Source: Actinoplanes sp. SE50/110
Lineage (GTDB): Bacteria > Actinomycetota > Actinomycetes > Mycobacteriales > Micromonosporaceae
Assembly (NCBI RefSeq): GCF_900119315.1
Contig: NZ_LT827010.1
Coordinates: 2,030,001 to 2,094,000, forward strand
Direction of reading: 5' to 3'
Length of the DNA stretch: 64,000 nucleotides
The position numbers were made by a program, and so were the translations under genes. Each line of letters starts with the position of its first letter. Position 1 is the first letter of the stretch. The notes under the pieces are model-generated. The model saw nothing but the letters and a program-made list of their open reading frames with translations, had not been told where the DNA came from and ran no database searches. Below, in pieces: positions 26,230 through 35,095 of the stretch.

Positions 26230-27117
26230 GTGGAGATCGACGACCACCTGCTGGGCGCGGCCCCCGACCCGGTGCGTCCGGTCCTGGCCGCCGCGGCCCT
26301 GTCCTCGCTGCGCCTGACCACCGGCCCGGAATGCGCCCCGGACACCACCGACACCCGGCTCGGCGGCGTACCCCTGCTCCCGCCGGGCGCGGCCTGGCCG
26401 TATTCGCCGTCGGGCAACCCGCAGTCGTTCCTCGGTCAGCTGAACACCGACGAGGTCAACGCCCGCCTCGGGGAGCCGCTGCTGCCGCCGGGGACGCTGC
26501 TCGGTTTCTTCTACGACTGGCGGGAGCAGCGCTGGGGCTTCGATCCGGCGGATGCCGGCCACTGGCACGTCTCCAGCACCCCGCTGTCCTGCGCCACCGC
26601 GCCGCCGCTCGCCGCGGGGCTCACCGCAACGACGGATTCGTTCTCCACAACAGCGATGGCGGATGAGCCGGAGTCGTTCGTCGCCCATCAGGCCCGCCTG
26701 ACCCCCGTCCTCACCATTCCCGCCATCGACGAGCCGCCGGTCGACGCCACCCGGGAGCACCACCGGTGGCAGCGCCACGACCGGGTCCAGGATTTCTACG
26801 GCTCCCTGGAGAACGACGACGGCGTCCCGCTGCACCGCGTCTTCGGCTGGCCCGACGCGCTGCAGGGCCCGATGCGCCTGGAGTGCCAGCTCGCCGCGAA
26901 CGGCGTCCACCACGGCAATCCGGCCGGCCGTGAAGCCGCCCGGGTCGCCGAACTGACCCCGGGCGCGGCCGACTGGCTGCTGCTGTGTCAGCTGGACACC
27001 GACGACACCATGGACTGGGCGTGGGCCGACGCCGGCCGCCTCTACTTCTGGATCCGCCACCGGGATCTGGCCGCCCACGCCTTCCACCGCACCTGGCTCG
27101 TCCTGCAGTGCCCCTGA
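26230..27117 (+). CDS. DUF1963 (YwqG-like) protein
   Basis: A 295-residue protein matching the DUF1963 family by its N-terminal segment with TRLGGVPLLPPGAAWPYSP, the central FGWPDALQGPMRLECQ, and the C-terminal LLLCQLDTDDTMDWAWADAG RLYFWIR. These proteins bind no known substrate; several are encoded near toxin-like or DUF-type genes, but that is not evident here. The GTG at 26230 has GGAGG nine bases upstream. It lies about 125 bp after the flavohemoglobin-like gene in the same direction and may be independent. Confidence 0.82.
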   Translation: MEIDDHLLGAAPDPVRPVLAAAALSSLRLTTGPECAPDTTDTRLGGVPLLPPGAAWPYSPSGNPQSFLGQLNTDEVNARLGEPLLPPGTLLGFFYDWREQRWGFDPADAGHWHVSSTPLSCATAPPLAAGLTATTDSFSTTAMADEPESFVAHQARLTPVLTIPAIDEPPVDATREHHRWQRHDRVQDFYGSLENDDGVPLHRVFGWPDALQGPMRLECQLAANGVHHGNPAGREAARVAELTPGAADWLLLCQLDTDDTMDWAWADAGRLYFWIRHRDLAAHAFHRTWLVLQCP

Positions 27118-27124
27118 CCGCGGC

Positions 27125-27439
27125 TCAGTGGAAAAGGTCTTCGACGATGTCCCGGATCGGCACGCTCAGCCCCGCACCCGAGGAGTCCAGGCCGGGCGCG
27201 GGGATGTCGGCGAACCCGGCCACCTGGTGGAACTCGTCGCCGTCGACCGACAGCCACACCTCGGTGTCCGGTGGCCGCCAGATGACGAGCCGGTCGGGGT
27301 GGTGGGTCAACTGGGCGTCCATGCCGTCCGGCCCCCGGAAGGAGAACACCGCGCGCTGTGCCTGCGGCAGTTCGACGCAGTCACCTTCCGGTTCCACCCA
27401 CACCGTGAAGGCGTGGCCCTCGGTGCGGCTGAAGGTCAT
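27125..27439 (-). CDS. Small protein of unknown function
   Basis: About 104 residues, beta-rich in appearance, with conserved-looking GHAFTVWVEPEGDCVELPQ, RLVIWRPPDTEVWLSVDGDE and a C-terminal IRDIVEDLFH. No family was recognised. GGAG six bases before ATG 27439 favours this start; ATG at 27451 would add four residues. It lies 18 bp downstream of murL in the same direction and converges on the DUF1963 gene. It may be cotranscribed with murL. Confidence 0.6.
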   Translation of the reverse strand: MTFSRTEGHAFTVWVEPEGDCVELPQAQRAVFSFRGPDGMDAQLTHHPDRLVIWRPPDTEVWLSVDGDEFHQVAGFADIPAPGLDSSGAGLSVPIRDIVEDLFH

Positions 27440-27456
27440 CCGGATCTCCATGGTGG

Positions 27457-28755
27457 TCAGAGCGCGGCGGTCAGGATTTTCAGGTAGGCGGGCGGGATGT
27501 GGTGCTCGCCGCCCGGGGTGAAGACGTTGCTGTGCGAGACGTCGTCCCACGCCGACGGGGGGACCGCGGCGCGCAGGGCGACGAGCACCGGCGCGTCGTC
27601 GGTGAGCAGGGAGAGGGCGACCAGGCACTCCTCGGCCTCGCCGACGCACTCGAAGGGTTTGTGCGCGTCGATGCCGAGCAGTTCGAGGAAGCCGGGTGTC
27701 TGCGCCGCGTCGGCGAACAGGTCATGGCCGAAGATGTGCGCGAGGCGTTCGCGCGGCATGTGCGGGGCCATCGCCAGGAACACGAAGCGGCACTTGGGGC
27801 AGTCGCCGCACCAGCGGGCCGTCGGGTCGTGAAGCTTGAACGCTTTGTTACAGCTGGTAACAACATCATCGTACGCTGTGTGACCGGCGAACAGTTGCGC
27901 GATGTGGAGCTCGGAGAGCGTGCGCAGCAGGGAGAAGTACGGGTCGACGAGGCCGGTGTGCGCGGTCACCGCGTCCCGCAGCAGCCCCTCGGCGAGTACT
28001 CCCTTGGACCACTGGTGGTTCACCTCGTGGCCGTTCCAGATCAGGTTGGGGTCGGACGCGGAGCGCTCGTTCGACATCACCACCGGGCCCAGTCCGTGCC
28101 AGACGGCGGTGGCGATCGCGATCAGCGAATTGATCGCGGTGACCGGGATGTGCCCGTTCAGCGCGCCGGCCCTGTTCAGCTCGAACAGCCGCGGGTCGAG
28201 GCGGCGCCGGGCGGCCAGGGCGGGCAGACCGGAGGCGGCGTTCACGTTCTCGATCACCGGGTTCGGGTTCACCGAGAACGGCACGGGGTCGAGGCCGGCC
28301 GCGCGCAGGATCTCCAGGGTGACGATCGAGTCCTTGCCGCCGCCGACCGCGGACAGCGGCCGCCCGCCGGCCTCGACCGGGGCGGCCGCGGGCAGCGTGC
28401 CGGGCGTCTCGACGGTCAGCTCCAGCACGTGCGGGAGCCGGTTGCGGTACGCGTACTCGGCGAGCCCGTCGGTGTAGACCCGGGTGAACCAGGTGGCCAC
28501 CGCGGGGGCGACCGGGCGCGGCGCCACCACCCGGGGCGGGGCGCCGACCTTGTAGTAGCTCACCCCGGCGACCACGTGCAGCAGCTCCAGCACCCGGCGC
28601 AGGGCGGCGGTGTCGCGCGGCGCCGCGGGCACCGGCAGCGTGATCGTCTCGGTGAAGCGCAGCGGCTCCGGCCCGTCCAGCACGTAGTCGAACGTGGCGA
28701 CCCCGGTCGTCTCGTCGAACGCGGACGAGGGGAAGCGCATGACGTCGAACTGCAC
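27457..28755 (-). CDS. murL: UDP-MurNAc-L-Ala-L-Glu epimerase MurL
   Basis: A 432-residue protein recognised as MurL, which in Xanthomonas converts the L-Glu of UDP-MurNAc-L-Ala-L-Glu to D-Glu, using ATP. The PP-loop-like segment PLSAVGGGKDSIVTLEIL (about residues 140-157) fits adenylation of the substrate; other marks are MSNERSASDPNLIWNG HEVNHQWSKG and the Cys cluster RWCGDCPKCRFVF. The GTG at 28755 has AGGAG seven bases upstream; the frame is open much further but without similarity. The divergent neighbour is a MurD homologue, exactly the partner expected (MurD2, which adds L-Glu). This route bypasses glutamate racemase MurI. Confidence 0.88.
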   Translation of the reverse strand: MQFDVMRFPSSAFDETTGVATFDYVLDGPEPLRFTETITLPVPAAPRDTAALRRVLELLHVVAGVSYYKVGAPPRVVAPRPVAPAVATWFTRVYTDGLAEYAYRNRLPHVLELTVETPGTLPAAAPVEAGGRPLSAVGGGKDSIVTLEILRAAGLDPVPFSVNPNPVIENVNAASGLPALAARRRLDPRLFELNRAGALNGHIPVTAINSLIAIATAVWHGLGPVVMSNERSASDPNLIWNGHEVNHQWSKGVLAEGLLRDAVTAHTGLVDPYFSLLRTLSELHIAQLFAGHTAYDDVVTSCNKAFKLHDPTARWCGDCPKCRFVFLAMAPHMPRERLAHIFGHDLFADAAQTPGFLELLGIDAHKPFECVGEAEECLVALSLLTDDAPVLVALRAAVPPSAWDDVSHSNVFTPGGEHHIPPAYLKILTAAL

Positions 28756-28878
28756 CCGGGAACTCCTGTCTTCTGGCCGACGGGCAATATTAGTTCGGTT
28801 CGGCGAGCGGCACGGCTGGGCCGTTTCGCTCGATTTTCTCGGCATAAGCCGGATTTGGACGATGGTGAGGGGGACGAC

Positions 28879-30222
28879 GTGCGCCTGGCAGACCTGCGCG
28901 GCCGATCGGTGGCGGTCTGGGGGACCGGCCGGGAGGGCCGGGCCGCGGTCGGCGCGATCGCCGCCCACGAGCCGTCCCGGCTGATTGCGGTCAACGACGG
29001 CGCCGGTTACCTGGACGACCCGTGGAACGACCCGCGCGCCCCGCTGGCCGGCGGCGAGCACGCCTTCGCCGCCCTGGCCAGCGCCGACGTGGTGGTCCGC
29101 TCGCCCGGGGTGCCGTCCACCCACCCCTTCATGGCCGAGCTGCGGACCCGCGGCGTGCCGGTGACCGGTGGCAGCGCCCTCTGGATGGCCGACCACGCGG
29201 CGGCGACCGTCGGGGTGACCGGCAGCAAGGGCAAGAGCACCACGTCCAGCCTGATCAGCCACCTGCTCGCGGCGGTCGGCCGGCCCAACGCGTACGGCGG
29301 GAACATCGGGGTGCCGCTGCTCGACCTGCCGCCGGCCGAGCTCTACGTGCTGGAGCTGTCCAGCTACCAGTGCGCCGACCTGACCGACTCGCCCCGGGTC
29401 GCGGTGGTCACCTCGCTGTTCCCCGAGCACCTGGACGCGCACGGCGGCGAGCGCGAGTACTACCGCGACAAGCTGAACATCCTGGCCCACGGGCCGGAGC
29501 TGATCGTGGTCAACGGGGCCGACGAGCGGCTGCGCGACGAGATCCGCGGGGTGAGCGACCGGAGCGGTTTCCCGCCGGTCCCGGCCGCGGCGGACGACTC
29601 CCGGTTCCGGGTCGAGGACGGCACCGTGTTCTGCAGCGACGACCCGCTCTTCCCGCGGTCCGCGCTGGCGCTGGTGGGCCGGCACAACGAGCGGAACCTG
29701 TGCGTGGCCCTCGCGGTGCTGGACGGGATGGGCGTCGACGTGGTGGGCCTGCGGGCGGACCTGGAGGCGGCGGTCCGGTCGTTCCCGGGCCTGCCGCACC
29801 GGCTGACCGAGATCGCCGACCCGTCCGGGGTGACCTTCGTCGACGACACCCTGTCCACCTCGCCGTACTCCGCGATGCACGCCGTGGAGGCCTACGAGGG
29901 GCGGCCGCTGACCGTCCTGCTCGGCGGCACCGACCGCGGTCTTGACTACGCTCCGTTGCGAGAATTCCTCGCGTCCCGGGAACTCACCGTGATCGGACTT
30001 CCGGACAGCGGGCCGCGGATCCTGGCCGAGTTGTCCGGCCTGCCGAAGGTCACCACGCTGCCGGCCGAGGATCTGGCCGACGCCGTGCGGCTCGCGCGCG
30101 AGGTGACGCCGGCGGGCGGGGTGGTGCTGCTGTCCCCGGCCGCGCCCAGTTACGGGCGCTTCCGCAACTTCGAGCACCGCTCGGAGGCCTTCGCCGAGGC
30201 GATCCGGGCCACCGCTTCCTGA
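28879..30222 (+). CDS. murD2: UDP-MurNAc-L-Ala:L-Glu ligase, MurD2 type
   Basis: A 447-residue Mur ligase. The ATP-binding loop is VTGSKGKSTTSSLISHLL; the central ligase motifs ELSSYQCADL and SLFPEHLDAHG (Mg-binding His) follow, then the C-terminal FVDDTLSTSP and LLGGTDRG. It is MurD-like but its divergent pairing with murL identifies it as the MurD2 type, which adds L-Glu instead of D-Glu to UDP-MurNAc-L-Ala. The GTG at 28879 follows a GAGGGGG-type site. The spacer to murL is about 120 bp, with promoter room for both. A strong terminator follows at 30235. Confidence 0.87.
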   Translation: MRLADLRGRSVAVWGTGREGRAAVGAIAAHEPSRLIAVNDGAGYLDDPWNDPRAPLAGGEHAFAALASADVVVRSPGVPSTHPFMAELRTRGVPVTGGSALWMADHAAATVGVTGSKGKSTTSSLISHLLAAVGRPNAYGGNIGVPLLDLPPAELYVLELSSYQCADLTDSPRVAVVTSLFPEHLDAHGGEREYYRDKLNILAHGPELIVVNGADERLRDEIRGVSDRSGFPPVPAAADDSRFRVEDGTVFCSDDPLFPRSALALVGRHNERNLCVALAVLDGMGVDVVGLRADLEAAVRSFPGLPHRLTEIADPSGVTFVDDTLSTSPYSAMHAVEAYEGRPLTVLLGGTDRGLDYAPLREFLASRELTVIGLPDSGPRILAELSGLPKVTTLPAEDLADAVRLAREVTPAGGVVLLSPAAPSYGRFRNFEHRSEAFAEAIRATAS

Positions 30223-30234
30223 CTTCACCGTCCC

Positions 30235-30263
30235 GCCGCCCACGACATCGTGGGCGGCTTTTT
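30235..30263 (+). terminator. Intrinsic terminator after murD2
   Basis: GCCGCCCACG (30235-30244) pairs with CGTGGGCGGC (30249-30258) around a 4-nt loop and is followed at once by five T residues. It lies 12 bp after the murD2 stop: a textbook rho-independent terminator. Confidence 0.92.
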
Positions 30264-30702
30264 CCTGCCCGCGGCGGGTGGGAGCGCTGCCATCACCGGC
30301 GTCGCATCGCGCCGATGACCGGCGAAGGGACGATCGGTGGCGCGAAGGGGCAGGTGGGACCGCTCGTACCGGAAATAATTTTGATCTTGTTTCGAGAGTA
30401 ACGGCGAGATTTCGCGGAGTCACGGTATTCGCCCGATCGGGGGAGGTCCAGCCGCCCGTTCATCGGCCTGTGCGGGGCCGAATGGTGGGCCACAAATCGG
30501 TTCTTTCTGGGTCATGTGATACGGCTCACGCCGTAAGGGTTATTTCCGGATCGATGGCCGTCATCCGGCTCCGCCGAAACACGCGTTCATCGGCCCAGGT
30601 CAGGTAACGGTTTGAAAACTTCACCCACGGTCTTGACACAGGGGGGCGGTTAGTAAGAACTTTTACCGCGACAGTAAACAGTCCTTCCTGAAAGGGTGTC
30701 CG
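30264..30702. other. Long intergenic region before the transporter regulon
   Basis: About 440 bp without a convincing gene; base composition is less GC-rich than the coding sequence. The 3' part carries the promoter-like TTGACA and inverted repeats described separately (30633-30680). The 5' part shows no recognisable RNA structure with a strong stem. Confidence 0.5.
30633..30680 (+). promoter_or_regulatory. Promoter and operator candidate of the RpiR-transporter operon
   Basis: A perfect -35 hexamer TTGACA (30633-30638) lies before an A/T-rich patch. GTAA (30653-30656) and TTAC (30663-30666) form one half-site pair with a 6-bp centre; TTTAC (30662-30666) and GTAAA (30674-30678) form a second perfect inverted repeat with a 7-bp spacer. 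The -10 element is not obvious. The repeats overlap the expected promoter, so the RpiR protein encoded next is the prime candidate to bind here. Confidence 0.5.
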
Positions 30703-31752
30703 ATGGCTGAGCCGGAGATGGACGGCACCGCGAAGACCGCGGTCGCGTTCTCACCGGCCCGCGACCAGGCTGCCCCGGGCGGGAGCGACCACACCTCGCG
30801 GGACCGGCTGGAACAGGGTTTCTGGGTGCGCGGCGAACCCAGGGCCGCCAAGGAGAAGAGCGACCCCATGGATCATCCGGCCTCCGACGGCGTGCTGGTG
30901 CGGGTCCGCACCCTGCTGCCGGAGTTCACCGGTGCCCTGCAGCGCGTCGCCGAGCAGGTCCTCACCGACCCCGCGGCGGCCTCCCGGGCCACCATCGTCG
31001 AGCTCGCCGAGCGCAGCGGGACGTCCCCGGCCACGGTGACCCGGTTCTGCCGCGCGCTGGGCTTCGACGGCTACGCGGATCTGCGGCTGGGCATCGCCGC
31101 CGAGACCGGGCGCGCCCGGTCGGCCGGCTGGACGGTGGACATCGGCCGGGAGATCCAGCCCAACGACCCCCTGGAGCGGGTGCTCGGCCAGATCATGGCC
31201 GCCGACACCAGGGCCATGCACGACACCGCCTCGCTGCTGGACCTGGCCGAGGTGGAGCGGGCCGCGGTGGCGATCGCCGCCGCTCCGCGGGTGAACATCT
31301 TCGGCGCCAGCGGCAGCGCGCTGGTCGGCGAGGAGATGCAGTTCAGTTTGCACCGCATCGGCATCCCGGTGTGGGCCTGGACCGACGTGCACAACGGTCT
31401 GGCCAGCGCCGCGCTGTCCCGGCCCGGCGACGTCGCGCTCGGCATCTCGCACAGTGGCGAGACCGGCGAGACGATCGAGCTGCTCGCCGAGGCGAGCAGC
31501 CGGGGCGCCACCACCATCGCGCTCACCAGCTTCCCCCGTTCCCCGCTGGCCGAGCTCGCCGACATCGTCCTGCTCACCGCCACCCAGGCGACCACCTTCC
31601 GGCCGGATGCGCTCTCCGCGCGACACCCCCAGCTGGTGGTCCTCGATCTGCTGTACGTGGCCGTCGCGCAGCGGACCCACGAACGCTCGCACGCCGCTTT
31701 CCAGCGCACCGCTCAGGCGGTCCATGGGCACAAAGCGGTCAAAGACACCTGA
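30703..31752 (+). CDS. RpiR/MurR-type transcriptional regulator (HTH + SIS)
   Basis: A 349-residue regulator: N-terminal HTH_6 domain (TIVELAERSGTSPATVTRFCRALG at about residues 100-123) and a C-terminal SIS sugar-phosphate isomerase domain with FGASGSALVGEEMQFSLHRIG and GISHSGETGETIELL. SIS regulators of this type sense phosphorylated sugars such as MurNAc-6-P or GlcN-6-P. The first 55 residues look disordered; a start at ATG 30868 (MDHPASDG) is possible and would remove them. It precedes two sugar ABC importers in the same direction, 40 bp apart, so it is likely their local regulator; whether the ligand comes from cell-wall turnover or chitin is unknown. Confidence 0.87.
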   Translation: MAEPEMDGTAKTAVAFSPARDQAAPGGSDHTSRDRLEQGFWVRGEPRAAKEKSDPMDHPASDGVLVRVRTLLPEFTGALQRVAEQVLTDPAAASRATIVELAERSGTSPATVTRFCRALGFDGYADLRLGIAAETGRARSAGWTVDIGREIQPNDPLERVLGQIMAADTRAMHDTASLLDLAEVERAAVAIAAAPRVNIFGASGSALVGEEMQFSLHRIGIPVWAWTDVHNGLASAALSRPGDVALGISHSGETGETIELLAEASSRGATTIALTSFPRSPLAELADIVLLTATQATTFRPDALSARHPQLVVLDLLYVAVAQRTHERSHAAFQRTAQAVHGHKAVKDT

Positions 31753-31792
31753 CTCAGCACCGCCTTTGAATGACACCCCTCCTGGAGGAATT

Positions 31793-33100
31793 GTGAAGCG
31801 CAAGATCGCCGTCGCCGCGGCTCTCGCCGCGACGCTGCTGGGCGCCGCCGCGTGTGGCAGCAAGTCCGACGACAGCTCGACCACCTCGGCCAACGGCAAG
31901 GTCGACGGCAAGGGCAAGACCATCAAGGTCTGGCTGATGGTCGACGCCCAGAGCGGCTGGAAGGGTGTCGTCGACGACGCCACCAAGCGGTTCACCGACG
32001 CCACCGGCGCCAACGTGACCGTCGAGTACCAGCAGTGGGCGAACGTGCTCACCAAGCTGGACGCCACGCTGGCCGGCACCGACGTCCCGGACGTGGTCGA
32101 GCTCGGCAACACCCAGTTCCCGAAGTACGTCGACGCCGGCGCCTTCGCCCCGCTGGACAAGAAGAGCTTCGAGAACTCGGACAGCTGGCTGACCGGTCTC
32201 TCCGGCCCGTGCGAGTCGGACGGCAAGACCTACTGCGTGCCGTACTACGCCGGCGCCCGGGTCCTGATCTACCGCACCGACCTGTTCAAGGCGGCCGGCA
32301 TCACCGCCGCGCCGAAGACCTACGACGAGTTCCTGGCCGACGCCGACAAGGTGCAGGCCGCGAACAAGGACCCGAAGTTCGGCGCCGTCTACATGCCGGG
32401 CCGCTACTGGTACTCGGCGATGTCCTGGGTCAAGGCCAACGGTGGTGACATCGCCAAGAAGGACGGCGAGAAGTGGACCGGCCAGCTCTCCAGCCCGGCC
32501 TCGCAGGCCGGTCTGCAGAAGTGGGTCGAGCTGGTGAAGAAGTACTCGAAGGCGGACGTCACCAAGGACGAGGCCGACCAGTACCTGGTGTTCAGCCAGG
32601 CCAACGCCGGCATGTTCTACGGCAACGGCTGGGAGCAGGGTTCGGCCGAGCAGGTCAAGAAGGACCCGAACGACCCGAACTCGGCGCTGGTCCCGACCAA
32701 GGTCAAGGGCAAGCTGGCCGCCGCCCCGATGCCGGGCATCCCGTCGCTGCTCGGCGGCTCGAACGTCGGTGTCCCGGTGAAGAGCAAGAACTCCGAGCTC
32801 GCCGCCCAGTGGATCAAGTACTTCACCGACAGCACCTCGATGGCCGGCCTGGCCAAGGCCGGCGCACTGCCGAACGCGACCGCCGTGCTCGACGCCGCCG
32901 CCTCCGCGAACCCGACGCTCGCCGTCCCGGCCGAGGCCGCCAAGAACAGCTGGGCCGTGCCGGCCTCCGGCAAGTGGGCCGACGTGGAGAAGGCCAACAT
33001 CCTCAAGGACATGCTGTCGGACATCCTGACCGGCAAGAAGTCCCTCGCGGACGCGACCGCCGCCGCGGACCAGAAGATCGCTGACACGCTCAACGGCTGA
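31793..33100 (+). CDS. Sugar ABC transporter substrate-binding lipoprotein (CUT1, DasA-like)
   Basis: A 435-residue family 1 solute-binding protein. The N-terminus is a lipoprotein signal: VKRKIAVAAALAATLLGAAAC with the Cys as lipid site. The mature part has the usual two-lobe binding features (TIKVWLMVDAQSGW, DVVELGNTQFPKYVDAGAF). It captures an oligosaccharide at the outer face of the membrane for the permeases at 33177 and 34166. Chitobiose/GlcNAc-type sugar is the best guess given the similarity of the set to DasABC; the sequence alone does not prove it. GTG at 31793 follows an excellent GGAGGAA site. Confidence 0.87.
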   Translation: MKRKIAVAAALAATLLGAAACGSKSDDSSTTSANGKVDGKGKTIKVWLMVDAQSGWKGVVDDATKRFTDATGANVTVEYQQWANVLTKLDATLAGTDVPDVVELGNTQFPKYVDAGAFAPLDKKSFENSDSWLTGLSGPCESDGKTYCVPYYAGARVLIYRTDLFKAAGITAAPKTYDEFLADADKVQAANKDPKFGAVYMPGRYWYSAMSWVKANGGDIAKKDGEKWTGQLSSPASQAGLQKWVELVKKYSKADVTKDEADQYLVFSQANAGMFYGNGWEQGSAEQVKKDPNDPNSALVPTKVKGKLAAAPMPGIPSLLGGSNVGVPVKSKNSELAAQWIKYFTDSTSMAGLAKAGALPNATAVLDAAASANPTLAVPAEAAKNSWAVPASGKWADVEKANILKDMLSDILTGKKSLADATAAADQKIADTLNG

Positions 33101-33105
33101 TCCGG

Positions 33106-33141
33106 ACGCCGCCCGCCGGTCGCGAGACGGGCGGGCGGCGT
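33106..33141 (+). other. 12-bp hairpin between binding-protein and permease genes
   Basis: ACGCCGCCCGCC (33106-33117) is the exact complement of GGCGGGCGGCGT (33130-33141), with a 12-nt loop and no T-run. Such intra-operon hairpins protect the 3' end of the binding-protein mRNA or reduce read-through, so that binding protein is made in excess over permease; this is established for several sugar ABC operons and inferred here. Confidence 0.7.
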
Positions 33142-33176
33142 ACCCCCTCGGTTCCTTCGGTCAGAAAGGAAAGCTG

Positions 33177-34166
33177 ATGTACGCGGTCGATTCTCCGGCG
33201 ACCCGCACGCCCACCGGGCCGGCCGGATCCGGCGCGAAGCGCCCGGTCGGCCGGCGCCGTGCGCGACGCGGCAGCGAGGAAGGCTCCGGCCTGCCGTGGC
33301 TGCTCTCCACCCCGGCCCTGCTGCTGCTGGCCGCTCTGCTGGCCTATCCGTTCGGACGGATGCTGGTCATCTCGTTCCAGAAGTTCGGTGTCAAGCAGCT
33401 CTGGACCGGGGCAGCGGCGCCGTGGTCCGGGATCGACAACTACATCGACACGCTCTCCGACTCCGCGTTCTGGTCGGTCGTGGGGCACACGGTCCTGTTC
33501 ACCGCGGTGTCGGTGGTGCTCAGCGTGCTGTCCGGCCTCGGGGTGGCGCTGCTGATGCGCCGGGTCGGCAGGACCGTGCGACTGCTCATGATCATCGCGA
33601 TGATGTTCGTCTGGGCGCTGCCCGCGCTGGTCCAGGCGCAGATCTTCAAGATGATGACCGACTCCGACGTCGGGGTGCTGAACTATCTGATCGACAAGCT
33701 GCCCGGGGTGAGCTTCGAGAACCACTCCTGGTTCTACACGCCCACGCAGGGCTGGATCGTGATCACCGCCTGCGTGCTGTGGGCCGGTATCCCGTTCCTC
33801 GCGATCACCCTGAACGCCGGCCTGACCCAGGTGCCCAAGGAGCTGATGGAGGCCGCGACGGTCGACGGCGCCAACGCCTGGCAGTCGTTCCGCAACATCA
33901 CCCTGCCGATCCTCAAGCCGCTGCTGGTGATCGTCACGACCCTCTCGGTGATCTGGAACTTCGGGCTCTTCACGCAGAGCTGGGTGCTGCGCGACGGCAA
34001 GCCGGAGCCGGAGTTCCACTCGCTGGCGACCTACCTGTACGCGCAGGCGTTCGCGCAGAACAAGTACGGCCTGGGCTCGGCGATCGCGGTGCTCACCATC
34101 CTGCTGCTGCTGGGCGCCATGACGGTCTACATCCGGCAGATGTTCAAGATCGGAGAGGTGGACTGA
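33177..34166 (+). CDS. Sugar ABC transporter permease (CUT1), first subunit
   Basis: A 329-residue permease with a polar N-terminal 40 residues and six TM helices. The EAA loop that contacts the ATPase is EAATVDGANAWQSFRNITLP. It corresponds to the MalF/DasB position. AAGGAAAG lies before the ATG. Its TGA overlaps the next gene's ATG by one base. No ATPase gene is encoded in the operon; actinobacterial CUT1 systems use MsiK encoded elsewhere. Confidence 0.9.
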   Translation: MYAVDSPATRTPTGPAGSGAKRPVGRRRARRGSEEGSGLPWLLSTPALLLLAALLAYPFGRMLVISFQKFGVKQLWTGAAAPWSGIDNYIDTLSDSAFWSVVGHTVLFTAVSVVLSVLSGLGVALLMRRVGRTVRLLMIIAMMFVWALPALVQAQIFKMMTDSDVGVLNYLIDKLPGVSFENHSWFYTPTQGWIVITACVLWAGIPFLAITLNAGLTQVPKELMEAATVDGANAWQSFRNITLPILKPLLVIVTTLSVIWNFGLFTQSWVLRDGKPEPEFHSLATYLYAQAFAQNKYGLGSAIAVLTILLLLGAMTVYIRQMFKIGEVD

Positions 34167-35065
34167 TGGCAGTCGTCGCCACCACGGTGCCGCGTCGCAA
34201 GAAGGCCGACCGGCACGCCGACGGCACGATGACCGTCGGGCGCACCCCGCTGGGCAACTTCCTGGCCAACGCGGGCGGCCTGCTGTTCGCGATCGTGATG
34301 TTCTTCCCGGTGTACTGGGTGCTGATCACCTCGTTCAAGCCGCAGACCGAGTGGTCCAGCTTCGTGCCGACGTTCCTGCCCGAATCGCCGACGCTGGACA
34401 ACTACAAGTCCGCGTTCAACGCCCCGGGCTTCAAGACCTCGCTGATCAACGGCATCGAGATCACCTGCATGGCGGTGCTCGCCGCACTGGTGGTCGGCTT
34501 CCTGGCGGCGCTCGCCGTGGCCCGGTTCAAGTTCTACGGCCGGCGGGCGATCATCCTGGTGGTCCTGGCCGTGCAACTGGTACCGTTCGTCGCCCTGCTG
34601 ATCCCGCTGTTCCTGATGCTGCAGAAGGCCGATCTGATCGGTAACAAGATCATCGGTGTGACACTGGTCTACGTGGTGTTGCTTCTGCCCTACACGGTGT
34701 GGACGCTCCGGGGTTTCATCGCCGGCATCCCGCGGGAGCTGGACGAGGCCGCGATGATCGACGGCTGCACCCGCGGTCAGGTCTTCTGGCGGATCATCCT
34801 GCCGCTGACCGGCCCCGGCCTGGTGGCGACCTCGGTCTACGGGTTCATCCAGGTCTGGAACGAGTTCATCATCATCAACACCCTCAACGACAACGACCAC
34901 CAGAACCTGATGGCCTGGCTGATGCAGAACCAGACCAGCCACGGCACCTACTGGGGTCCGCTGATGGCCGGCTCGATCATCACCTCCATCCCGGTCGTGA
35001 TCTTCTTCCTCGCCGTCCAGCGCAACATCGCCTCGGGACTGACCGCGGGCGCGGTCAAGGGCTGA
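34166..35065 (+). CDS. Sugar ABC transporter permease (CUT1), second subunit
   Basis: A 299-residue MalG/DasC-type permease with six TM helices and the EAA loop DEAAMIDGCTRGQVFWRIIL. The C-terminus AVQRNIASGLTAGAVKG is the usual end of MalG-like proteins. It pairs with the preceding permease to form the channel for the sugar bound by the lipoprotein at 31793. The next transporter triplet begins 30 bp downstream, so both sets could be on one transcript. Confidence 0.9.
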   Translation: MAVVATTVPRRKKADRHADGTMTVGRTPLGNFLANAGGLLFAIVMFFPVYWVLITSFKPQTEWSSFVPTFLPESPTLDNYKSAFNAPGFKTSLINGIEITCMAVLAALVVGFLAALAVARFKFYGRRAIILVVLAVQLVPFVALLIPLFLMLQKADLIGNKIIGVTLVYVVLLLPYTVWTLRGFIAGIPRELDEAAMIDGCTRGQVFWRIILPLTGPGLVATSVYGFIQVWNEFIIINTLNDNDHQNLMAWLMQNQTSHGTYWGPLMAGSIITSIPVVIFFLAVQRNIASGLTAGAVKG

Positions 35066-35095
35066 ATCAACCAACGATTTTCTGAAGGGACACCG

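Noticed and set aside
27499..28878. Plus-strand extension upstream of murD2 running over murL
   Set aside because: It is antisense to murL and lacks domain similarity; the Mur ligase N-terminus begins at 28879.
30651..30680. DasR-type operator before the transporter genes
   Set aside because: The repeats do not resemble the ACTGGTCTAGACCACT-like DasR consensus.
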